From Halisarca cf. caerulea (lineage: Eukaryota > Porifera > Demospongiae > Chondrillida > Halisarcidae), in contig CAUJGJ010000087.1 in the NCBI GenBank assembly GCA_963170055.1, positions 454,501 through 518,500 of the forward strand: a stretch of 64,000 bases of DNA. The letters are read 5' to 3'. Position numbers and translations under genes: made by a program. The notes below the pieces were generated by a model. The model did not search any database, had not been told where the DNA came from, and saw only the letters and a list, made by a program, of their open reading frames with translations. Below are positions 1 through 12,006 of this stretch, piece after piece (the stretch's first letter is position 1; the number at the start of each line of letters is the position of its first letter).

Positions 1-705
1 TTATGTATGTAATCAGAAACTTAGTCATGTGACTATATACACAGGTATGTACATGAAACAATGTTTGTAAACAGTAGATTGAAAACAATCCAGTAATTTT
101 TATGTGTAAATTGTTTTGAAATTGATTGTTTTACTGGACTAATGTTAGGTTTATGTATGCAATCAGAAACTTAGAATTGTCCCTGCACAGGTTGTTACGC
201 TCATATAATGATGTTTGTAAACAGTAGATTGAAAACAATCCAGTAATTTTTATGCCGAATTGTTATGAATTGTTTTGCATCTTCTTATTGTGGAGGGATT
301 CTACGTATATACACTATGGTTATTCATAGGTACATTGATTTCAAATGGCAGTACCTTTTAAAGACTCTAACAAAATGAATGTAAACTATGAAAGTGGTGA
401 TCATACTGTCAAAGCATGACATAGGATTGGGTGTGTATCTATGGGGTTTCTGAGGTTTCCAGAACCTATTGAAGTTATTTTGAGCCCAAAAATTTTGAAG
501 TGAGCTATGTACGAATTTAAGCAGTCTTTTATTCCTCAGAAGTATCACGTTGCCACTTCTCAGAAGTATACATACGTATCAAGTTGCTCTTATTGTCAAT
601 TTCACTCTCAAAGCAACTGATACAATGTCTGATCATTGAGGATTTATACACAAATAACATGGTAACTTAAACATGTTCACTGTTAACTCCAACCGCAATG
701 ACAAT

Positions 706-1290
706 ATATAGGTATTTCAATTCCAAGTGCTGAACAAAAAGTACACTTGGCCCAAACTGTTTATAAGTGCTTATCTCTACAATCACCTACTCATCTTAAC
801 AACCTTCACAATTAAACCTTCCATGTTTTTGTACTTCCCTTGGCCACAAGGCATTTAGTTTCTTTGGCGCATCATTATGGCGATTGCTACCATATAACAT
901 CCGATGCTGTGTGGACTTTCAGGTGTTCACAAAACTATGTGAAAATCACTTTTTAAATGAATAACTCATTGACAATATCATTTTATACATATCATCAATC
1001 AGACCCTATATTCATACTCATGCACCAATGATCATATCTCATTACAGATTGAATTTATTCCATTCACTAATGTCTCTCTCACTAAATTGATTATTATTGC
1101 TCATCTATTCATTCTATTGTCATTTCACTAGACAAACTTCGAACTCTTTATGTTAAATCTTTGTACACCCCCCTTTGTTGTTTTTTTTTTGCCTTTTGTC
1201 CCTTTTCTTGTCAGGGTGTCACTTACAGTAGCCTATGGCTAAGGATTCCCCAGATTAAAAAAGAATACCCTATACCCTATTCCTAATATC
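706..1290 (+). mobile_element. 5'-truncated CR1/L2-like LINE, 3' end only
   Basis: The frame ending at the TAA at 962-964 reads AFSFFGASLWRLLPYN and onward. This resembles the C-terminal block of CR1/L2 LINE ORF2 proteins (F-S-F-x-G-x-x-L-W-x-x-L-P). It is followed by a 3' UTR, a TAGCC-loop-GGCTA hairpin near 1231 and a short tandem tail of CCCTATA units to about 1286. The paralogous segment at 39410-39430 lacks the whole block, so it serves as a natural empty site. It belongs to the same tail family as the intact LINE at 8.5-12 kb but is diverged. Confidence 0.75.
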
Positions 1291-1928
1291 TGACATCATA
1301 CACGGGACATCAAGATTAAATTGCTGGCCATGCATTTTACACATTTACTCACACATTTTTTCCCAAAGAAAGATAAGATGTGATATGCAGTGAAGTTTAC
1401 GTACCTGGTTTAGTACATACTCCTGGATAATAAGTACTCATTCAGTCAATGTGTATACCTCGTGTATGTACAAAAAGCAATCCTGATAGGACATATGTAT
1501 GTACCTCTGATTATATGTACTGAAGTTGTGTCTCCTTTGAGGTACGTACATATGTACTAAGCAAGTTTCACCATATATACTTTCACCTGTGTATTCCCAA
1601 TGCAATTGTCATATAGGCTGGTGTGTCATATATGTTGACAATATCCGAACACATAAGTGCCAACCATTTTTAAGACTATATACATAAGTATAGCTAACTT
1701 GTTTTCCAAACAATTTTTCCCAAACAGGACCTCCATATCATAGTGAGATGATAATACATACGCAGATAAGTTATGCCCGATTTCGACATAAAACAAGATG
1801 GCGTACGTTATCGAAGCACTGAAGCAACCACCCTTATTTTCTGCTGAAACAAGGCATATAGTTATGAAATATGTTCAAACGAGAGCAAGGACATATCCAC
1901 TTTGTATCAGAGTAGCCTAGAGGCTTAT

Positions 1929-2275
<347 letters not shown>

Positions 2276-3473
2276 ATAGGCACACGCACACACGGCACAT
2301 GGCACAAAAATTGTACTGGACAATTCCAAACTGTGATCGAATGGTTTCAAATTGGCTGACTCTTTTGGTCAATGCCATCTTCGCTCTCTTTGTCAGGGGA
2401 TAAAACCTTGTACTAAGTATATAGGTGACATCACTCACTGACTATAACATTGAAAATGTTTGTTTTAAAACGATTGCTTTCTTTCCTTAGGAGGAGATTA
2501 AAGGATCGACATGGAAAATCTGTATTTGATTCTGTGGTCATCCGTAAAACACATATGGTGTCTTGTGACAAAGTACAGATAAATTTTCAGTTATTATTAT
2601 TTTACAAGCAAACAAACTGAAACCCCTTTGAAGTCACCTTCCGAATGGTGCTGGATGCATAGGAGAAAGTCTGCTGCGACTTCCTTGCATGGGTCGTTAG
2701 ATTAATAATATTATATGAAAACAAAAATTGCCCTACTTCAGTGTCCATTATAAAAAGATAGCATCCACAGTGTTGTGCGTTTGTATAGTGAGGGGCAGTA
2801 CCAACTGGATGTACATATATATTTCCATGAGTTTGAGATTGGGCTGTACTGCTTCCTACTGACACTGAGGGTGCACAACCTTGCATGTGAAGGAAGTTTT
2901 TATTGAGATGTTACTATGTGGGTTGTCACCACTGTATTTTTCGTATTGGATAACATATGTGAGGATTCTAACCGCATGCACAACAAGTTAATCTAGCTTG
3001 GTTTAAGTTTTTACTTTAACTGCCATAATTGACGTGCAGCCATACGTATGTTCCTTTCTAGTATATATATATATATATACATGGTACATAGTGTGTATAT
3101 CCCATTTGTTTATAGATCAAATGGAACAACTATGGGGCATGCTGAATCTCTGGAGGGGCAGTGTTATGGTTGATATAGAATGCCTCTCAATGAAGCCTTA
3201 GATAGTGGCACATATGTGAAGCCAGAAACGTATGGTGACTTCATCGTCAACGGCTGAATATTCACATTGACAGTTGTGGTTTGAGCAAGACACATGACAT
3301 TTTTATGACATCAATGTATTACTAAACCGTGTAATGTTTTATGCTGATCTTTAACTCGGAAATTGTTTATTATATAGTATAAAAATTTTAATAATACAAA
3401 TATGTAATATTCAATACCATTAATTTTCAACACACATGCAGTGCATTATAATCTTTGTGTGCTTTTCTTCCAG

Positions 3474-4055
3474 CTGGCTCCGGGAAGTTGTGACTGGCGT
3501 GATGTTTCCTCCTTTGGGAGTGTATGTGGGAGAACTAACGTTTCGTTTGAAGATTTTTTGCTCAATCTACCACTGACACGCATTACTGTTGAAAGTATGG
3601 AAGAGATGATAAGCACCATTAATGCAGATTCATTGAGTCATGTTATGACTGATTACCTTGGTTGGCTACATCATGATGGTGCACGTCAAGGTGATGAGAG
3701 GGTATTACAAGCCCCGATACATACCACACTGACGTGTGCAGCAGTTTCGCTGAACAATAAGTATGACAGTTATGTTCATGTGGTTGTAGCTGCAGAACCA
3801 GCGGTTGTAGTAGGCAGCAAAAACCATCTAGCTGATGAAACAATTTTAGAATGCATTGGGGTGGAAGACTCTCTAATGCATGTATTGTTGAAAGTTAAGG
3901 GCTCATCCAGCTATCCTTATGGGCTGCACGGATAGGAAGCCACAAGGTCTGTTTCTCAAATGCTGCAGCAAGTGGCCTTGGCCTATGAGAATGGCAGGTG
4001 GCTAGGGAAAGTCATGTGTGGATTAGCGACGGCTACAGAGTGGAACTTGTTCAAG
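3474..4055 (+). pseudogene. Exon of an unrecognised protein with in-frame stop; possible PD-(D/E)XK nuclease-like domain
   Basis: A good acceptor (GCTTTTCTTCCAG) precedes 3474 and a GTACGG donor follows 4055. The 582 nt are exactly 194 codons in one frame, broken once by a TAG at 3933-3935. The frame continues sensibly on both sides. Before the stop an E...D...LKVK pattern is visible. After it come a Q-QQ-A helix and KVMCGLATATEWNLFK, which recalls the Q-x-x-Q helix and the G-L-x-T-x-x-x-W strand seen after the ExK motif in restriction-endonuclease-like domains. This assignment is inference from motif spacing only. The stop could be a nonsense mutation (one change from TGG), a sequencing error or readthrough. 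Neighbouring exons were not found with confidence: a possible one at 6396 does not keep phase. The rest of the gene may lie left of the window or be lost. Confidence 0.5.
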
Positions 4056-5590
4056 GTACGGCCCATTCAATTGCCAGCGGGAGACTATCTGGATATCAAT
4101 GCACAATATCATTTTATGCTTCCTGTGTTTATTCTCAGGGTCCCCTTCCCATCCAGTGCATTGAACAATTCACTTAAGCGATTAATTGCTCTTATTATGC
4201 ATTTTTTTGGAATCATGTTATGATTAAATAGAATTATCTTAAAGGGACAGTGTCTCGTACCACTTACACATGTCAACAATTCACTGACATCATAGTTTAG
4301 TAATACATAACATTATACGGTGGTCAGCGTTTTACCGCAGATAACTCTCAAGCATGCACTATCATAAGGCAGTCAGTTCTGCAGGTGATGCACGCATGAA
4401 GTAACTAATACAGTGCACGTAGATACTCTTAGGATCCTGAGGATCCTGCTGTGAAAAGTGGGTGCGTGCATTGGGGATAACTTCTTGTTTTTGCAGAAGA
4501 ACGACAGTCTGTCTTCTGCTATGTTTGTGCCCAAGCGATCTGAACAATGGTCAATTCTAAGAGAGCAGAAGAGGAAGATGACTAGAACGGCACTGAAGCT
4601 GGCTTGATTGGTACCGCACTTTATTGTAGCTGCTTCTCAATGCTACTACAGCTGATGGAATAGTTACCTTACAATGGAAATCAGTACGGAGATATTGAGT
4701 CTACCTATGGTTGCCCACGAAGCCTGTTGTGCATAGTCTCCTTCAGCACAAAGCTTCCAGTCTCTCTCTTTGAGGATCTCGAAACCTACCACCCCTTCTA
4801 AATCAACCAATCGGGATTTCAGATGTTGGGCTGACAATAAAAACTGAAAAATTGTAGTATTGGCCGGCGGAAGATATTTTTTTGTAGACAGACAGTCAGA
4901 TTTCAGATTGAGAAAGTTACATTGTCTATCTCAAATCAGATTGCATGGGCATGTACATTGCACGAAAGAATATACATAATTATACGATGTGTGCGTGAAC
5001 CGGTGGCACTGTTCGTTAATTTCTTCACAGTATTCAAGACATGCTGTGCACGTCTTTGTGCTGTCATATATATAGTCATTGTGGTATTAGTTGTAATTAT
5101 GTCTGGTATTATTAAGTGTATGAAACCTGAACGTACTTTTGCATAATATTTACTGTGTCAGTATAATAATTTCTAATTATTATTATTCCATTTTATTTAT
5201 TAATTTTTAATTATTTCTGATTATTATTATTTCTACTTAATTATAATTATTTTGTGTATACATAATAATGCTAGTGTGAGCAATGTTCTGAATCAGAACC
5301 TCAGAGTCGCAGAAACTGAGACGAGAAATTTATGTTGAAATGGAATTGGGAAGTTAATGAGAATGTGTATGCTATTGGGTAGTTTGGCATGCTAGACCAT
5401 CCCAACTAACATGCCGAGGGGCGGAAAAGGGAAGGGACGTGTTAGTTGGGACAGTCTACCGTGCCAGACTAGCCATTGGGTGAAATGATTGCATAAATGT
5501 AAACTAAGATGTGATACAGTCTCAGGTAGCCAGACCCCTTTGATCATGCATGAAGGAGAGATACATATATTTGACAACATTTTAAAATTA
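4056..5590. other. Non-coding stretch, nothing recognised
   Basis: No open frame here has splice sites or recognisable protein features. The sequence becomes strongly AT-rich from about 5150 to 5270. It may be intron of the gene carrying the 3474-4055 exon. Confidence 0.5.
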
Positions 5591-5593
5591 AGC

Positions 5594-5958
5594 CAGTATT
5601 AGAAATAAATGCTTGGTCAGCATTCAGACATTGTCCAACCATCATGTATTGGCATTTTGCCCAACCCAAAATTTTTTGGGTCAGACATTACCTATATAGA
5701 CTAGCACGGAGCACTACCTGACATATCAGATCATATGTACAATTATAGTGATGTTACCAACTCATTTGTACTGTGATTATCTTTGCATGTACTAGTATAT
5801 ATGTTTTTATTTACACAGGATGTTTCACTTGCACTGTGGCACATGTGCATTATTCCATGCAACAATATGTTCAGACTAAGCTGAATTGTCTGACCCAAAA
5901 TGATAATGCTAGGATGTTTGTCCAACCACCACTTGCTCCTTAGTTCTCAGTAACACTG
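5594..5958. mobile_element. Non-autonomous DNA transposon, diverged copy
   Basis: It aligns along its length with the element at 32069-32383, including the words CAGCATTCAGACATTGTC and TTGTCTGACCCAAAAT. The terminal inverted repeats are degenerate here (CAGTATTAGAAATA on the left, CAGTAACACTG on the right), and no target duplication is visible. Confidence 0.6.
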
Positions 5959-5959
5959 T

Positions 5960-7440
5960 ACTATTAGAGGATCATGCAATTTGCTCGCGAGGGTCTGGCT
6001 TTGCGAGATTTACTGGCTGTGAGCCAAGTGACTCATATATCCAATTATTGCCTTTTGAGCATTGATGACCCCTTTTGCATATCAGTGTATGTATTTTTCC
6101 TTGAATTTTTACTTTTCTTACTTTTTCTTTCTTGCAGGCATACATGTCAATCATGCAGACTCAGATCCAAAGCCCTTATTCATTCGCTTGTACCTTACTA
6201 TGCATATGGCACAGTGTATGGTTATACGTCTTTTCTCTATTTAGCTCCCGGCCCTGTGCTGAGATCAAGGGCCATCTAATCTATGCTGCATGTACAGATT
6301 TATCATATACCAGTATTATAGTGCTTCATTGGGCTTGTTGCCCTAGTGTTGCACATGCTGTACTTTAATAACAACCCACACTTTCATGCCTGTAGCAATC
6401 GAGACCTTATAGCTTTCGGGAGGGAGACCAAAGCCTTCATTAAAGACCTCAGCCATGCACTGGCTCATTACTGCAACTTCAGACCTTATGTCCAGGGCAT
6501 TCTTGGTACAGGGAATTGCTGTCGCCATCCAGCATGGAAATGCTGCCTCTGTTCTTGGATCCTGTATAATGCATGTGATCTTTGTGTTTGTGATCAGTAT
6601 ATTAGTTTTGTTCGTTTGCGTTCAGTTGATATTTCTATTAATTGTTTAGTAATATTAATCAATCTAATTGATCTGTTTTGAGCTTGTGTTTAGTAGTTGT
6701 TGTTTGTACTTGTAATTAGTATGTTTTATTTGTGCTTGTGATAATTACTTTAGCATAAATTATGTGTGTAATGATAATACTAATAGTTGATTGATTACTT
6801 ACTATTGAATTTACTATTATTATTGCTGCTCATGCATGCTATTTATTGTGATTTTTTATGTATTTTTGTATTATAATCATTGTGTCTTATGTAGTAATGA
6901 TATTACTATCTAATGTACTTTTGTCTCTTATTGCTCATATGTGTATTATTGTAATTATCATTATAACAAAATACAATATTAATACTATTAGTAATCTTTA
7001 TGATAGTGTAAGTAGTCTTGTTATTATATAATAAAATGCTCACATAATATTATGTAATATGTGTACACACATGCATCAGTATCAGATTTTGTACATAGTT
7101 GTCATCTATAGTTGTATCTGTAGTTGTCTGTAGTTATATACTGCGAATCATTCTGAATCAGTAATTCTATGATCTTTCTATTTTTGTTGCATTCATATGA
7201 TAATGATAATAATAATAATAATTATAATAGTAATAAGTATCACACATACATACTGAATATCATAATTACTTTTTAATAGTTTGCCTGCATGATTTCTGAA
7301 CTAATTTTATAAATGCAGAAGGCTATAATTTTGCACTATTGCACTATATGACCACATGCGTTTAGCTTTTAATGCATAGTTACTCGATTATCGGAATCGT
7401 ACTGTCGTAGTGATATGTATATATACTAACTAACTAACTA
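5960..7440. other. AT-rich spacer, no supported gene
   Basis: Positions 6396-6560 contain open stretches on both strands, but none keeps phase with a neighbour or resembles a known family. From 6650 to 7300 the sequence is low-complexity AT-rich DNA with ATT and TAA runs. Confidence 0.5.
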
Positions 7441-7567
7441 ACATAAAGTTACCAGATTGATGTACTAAACTATTGCCAGTTACTGTAAGACACAACTATC
7501 TATCTTACTCTACAAAACTGTGATTATGAAAATACATTGATTCACTTGATTTCTTGATGAGCTATAA

Positions 7568-10500
7568 TTAGCAAATCCATGAGCAGTAACGACTGGCATC
7601 ACAGTGGTGCTTATTCTTGGTTGGGCAGTGAAGAACAAGTTGATAGGTGGTCCTCCTGTAGCGGTGAGATCTCAGTTGACAGCAAGGATTACTACCACGA
7701 GAAACACATCGCCCTTGATGCCACCTGAAAAAAGAAGACTTCAAATGAAGCACAATGGACTGCGTGTAATTTTAACAATTGTAATTAATATACTGTTATT
7801 TATTTTCGCTTGCAATAAGAACAGGAGTAAAAGTTGCATATTACAGTTCTAATATTATTATAATGTCCGTATAATTATAGATTTGCATTTAAAAGTGAGA
7901 CGTACTGAATCAGGTGCACATGTTCCACATGCCCAGATTTGCACATGCTCCTAAATTTGCATGCAGAATATTAGAAATTATTTAATTTACAAAAACATGT
8001 ACTGTTATGAAAACAGTTGGAATATCCAGGTTTGGTGGTATGCGGCCAAGTGATGATGGATGTTTAGACAATACCTGTTAATGAGCAAATGTTATATACA
8101 CAGCACCATTAAACATTAGTCATGAATAAATTTTGGATTCAAATTGTTTTGGGCAATGTACAAGTGCTGACCCAAATTGTGAGCAGTAATGATTCTACTA
8201 GTACTTTTTTGCTGTCAGTGTAGTAGATCTGTTGCATGTGTTTCCCAACTGGATGTTCTTCAGAATTTTAGTTCTATACTGGTGCTATATAGATGATAGA
8301 GCATACTATATAGTCTTACTCAAGATGTTTTTATTGCCATCTATGAGCTATTTTGGTATGATACAACTTATCCACATTGTGAATTTAGGTTTAAAATTGT
8401 TGTCCTGAGTTACAGTTTCTGTAAGTTTGTTTTTAAGGGCTAGTTTTATTGATTTTGACCTTACATGGGAATTAATGATGAAATTATTTTTGTAAAATCA
8501 AAAGTTAGTCAATGCTTTGCTGTTAGGTTAGGTTAGGTTAGGTTAGGTTAGGTAAGCTTATTTTATCTGGGAGTGCCTTTAGCCAATGGCTACTATTCTA
8601 GGCACCCAGGAAAAGATACAAAAAGCAAAAACAGAGATAAAAAGGAAGAAAATATGAATTAAAAAGTCTGATGTGAATTAAATTGCAATGAATTAAAATA
8701 AAGGACATGCAAATAAAGTATCAGTAGATCAAGGGTAAGTAGTCTAATGAAGATTTAAATAGAAATATGGCAAATCAGTTTATCATGCAGGACATGCAAA
8801 CTACTATTATAATAGTGATCCTGTTTGTTGCATGGTGCGAGTAAGTCTTGAAAAGGTGGTTTCAGATTCAGCTGATCGCAGTGATGATGGTAAGGAACGC
8901 CAAAGAGAGAGGCCAGAGAAGCTGAAGGCATGTTGACCAAAAGAAGTTTTGACACGAGGAAGATTTGGTAGGTGTCGAGTACGAGTTTCATAGGAATGAG
9001 AAGGGGGTTGAAAGAGGGAGGAGAGATATGGAGGAGCGAGAGAATTGAAACACTTGTACATCATTTCAGCCAGATGGAGATTTCTGCGAACATCAAGAGA
9101 AGTCAGACCAAGTTCAGACCACAGAGCAGAAGAAGAGTGCAACCGAGGACGATGAAGGGCAATTTTACAAGCATAGTTGAAGAGGGTTTGGAGTCTTTGG
9201 GAGTCATTTTTAGTGCAACTTTTCCATACAACATCACAGTAATCAAGGCAGGGTAGGATATAAGATTTAAGGTACAGAGTAAGAACAGAACGAGGAAGGA
9301 ACCAAGAAAGACGCCTGAGAAGGTTTACACTACGGGAGACTTTGCCTATGAGATGATCAATATGACTGTTCCATGTTAGAGTATCATTAATGTGGATGCC
9401 GAGAAACTTGAAAGTGGAAACCTGGTCAATTTTTGTGCCACCAAGATGAATGTGAAGGAGTGGAGTGGTCCCTTTTGTTCTAGGAGAGTGAATGAGCATG
9501 CATTTGGACTTTTTTACATTTAGTATGAATCCATTGTCTTCCATCCAGTTGTTTGCTAGATCAAGGCATGATTGTAGTGAGTGATTTAGAAGCTGAGGAT
9601 CCTTTCCAGAGATAAAGATGGTGGTATCATCTGCAAAGAGAAGAGTTGAGTCATCAGTGAGAACTTTGGGAAGGTCATTTATGAAGGCGGAGAAGAGTGT
9701 AGGCCCAAGAACGGAGCCCTGTGGAACACCAGAAGTAGGGAAGCCAGGAGAGGAGGTGGAGCCAGAGAGAGAAGTAACTTGGGTGCGGTCGGAGATGTAG
9801 GACTGAAACCAAGAAAGGGCAGAGGATGCAATACCAAGTTTTGAGAGTTTGGAGAGAAGAAGTGGATGGTTTACGGTGTCAAAGGCCTTAGACACATCTA
9901 GGAATAGGACAGCAATGAGTTCCTTATTATCTAGTGCTTTATACCATCTGTCTGTACAGTAGAGAAGAAGTGATTGAGTTGAGTGCTTTGAGCGAAAACC
10001 AGATTGATGAGAATGAAGAAGAGAATTTGATTCTAAGTGGTTGGAAAGTTGTTCTTTGACATGTTTTTCTAAAAGTTTACTACAAGCTGGAAGAATGGAA
10101 ATGGGTCGGTAGTTTGTAAGGCAGTTTCGATCTCCACCTTTGTGGAGTGGTCTAATAGAACTGCATTTCCAGGAGTGAGGGAAGGTAGAGGAAGAGATGG
10201 AGGCATTTAGGATAGATGCGAGGGGATGACATATTACAGACCGAGAAGCTTTGAGGGAACGAGAAGGGATGTTGTCAACACCAGTGGCAGAGCTGGATTT
10301 AATGGAAGCCAATGCTTCCTCACACCACTCAGGAGATGTTAATGCCAAGGACAGGGTTGAAGAGGGAGAGTAGGAACAAGACGGAGCAGGGAGGGGGCGC
10401 GAAGAAGAACTTATAGAAACAAAATGTTCATTGAGAGTGTTTGCAACAGTGGTAACATCAGAGCCAAGGGAATTCCAAGATTCAGATGGAGAAGATGGAG

Positions 10501-11961
10501 GATGCAATCTTTTCAGTGTCTTCCAAAGTGTGGTTGGTGAGACATCATTTGAAAGGATCCTATGAAAATAATCAATTTTAGCCTTCCGTTGTAGTGATAC
10601 CACTAGATTTCTTTGTCTTTTGTATTCTTCCCAAGAGGATGTTGAACGAGAGGAGAGAAAAGTCTTATGTAGTTTATTCCTCTTGTCCATTTCACTCCGG
10701 ACAGTTCTGGATATCCAGGGGGTGCAATTTCTCTTCACTCTCACTGTCTTGATGGGTGCATGTAGATTGAGAACATCCGTGAAAAGAGTGTTGAAAAGAA
10801 ATAGCTTATCATCTACATCATCAAAGATATCTAGCAAGAGCCAAGGAACTGAGGCAAGGTCATCATTAAAAGAAGAAGACGAGAAGTTTTTGAAGGAACG
10901 TTTAGTCACGGTTTTGTGAGGAGATATAGGGGTGGACCAGTCAAGATAGAGAGATATAGGCAAATGATCAGAGATTGGACAGTTCATAACAGAGGAGTGA
11001 GATATAGGGACATCAGAAGAGGCGAGAAAGTGATCAATGATGGAACAGCGGGTTGCAGAAACACGGGTAGGTTGAGTGATGGGACAGGAGAGAGAGTGAG
11101 ATTTTATGAAGGTAAGAAGTGACTTGGTAAGGGGATGATCACAGTCAGAAGTGTCAACGTTAAAATCACCACAGGCTATAACATGTTTATGAGATACTAA
11201 CATTGATTCAATGTTGAAGCAAAGGTCAACAACTGAACTGGAAGGTAGACTAGGAGGGCGATAGAAGCATCCGAAAGCAATGTTCGATAAGGAAGAAGTG
11301 AAGGAACTAATGGACAGCCACAAGAATTCAACACTGTCAGATTGGGAGGTAGAACTAGAAGATGAGCAAAGTGAGGAGCATGATAGATGGTTTCCAACAT
11401 AGATGGCGACACCACCACCGGAGCGAGATCGGTCACAGCGATAGATGTGATAACCTGCTAGAGATATTTCACGGTCTGAAACAGAACTATCTAGCCACGA
11501 CTCGGATACTGCAAGAATGTCAGGACGGTTTGAAATCACAAAACACTGTACCTCATCAAAGTGGCGTAGAAGACTGCGTATATTCAAGTGAATGATGGAC
11601 AGGTTCTTCTTCGATACTCTTTTCTCTGTATTCCTCTGTCTTCGGGGAACAGCTCCGGCATCGTTTGGTCCAGGATTCCGTTCAATGTCACCAGAACAAA
11701 GTAGGCGCTTGTTTCGATGGCGGTAGCTTTTGTGAAGAGCAGAAACGAACCAAGACATCTTCTTTACGGAGCGACGAAGGTGCGAAAATGCATCTTCAGG
11801 TGGAAAACGCAGCAGCAGTAGAGGAGAGAACTTCGTGTGGCAATCATACGGTGTAGAGAGATGTTGGAAGGGACCTTGACAATCAAACTCGACAGATAAA
11901 CACAGAAACGACCAAAGAAGAGCTGCCAGAATTAAGATCGTAAGAGCGCGAGCGGCCATTT

Positions 11962-12006
<45 letters not shown>

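Noticed and set aside
6343..6681. Possible exons on either strand around 6396-6560
   Set aside because: The acceptor at 6395 gives a stop in phase 0 and no frame matches a recognised family or joins 4055 in phase.
8521..8556. Telomere-like TTAGG repeats
   Set aside because: The five or six units sit exactly at the LINE 3' end and are its tail, not a chromosome end or interstitial telomere.
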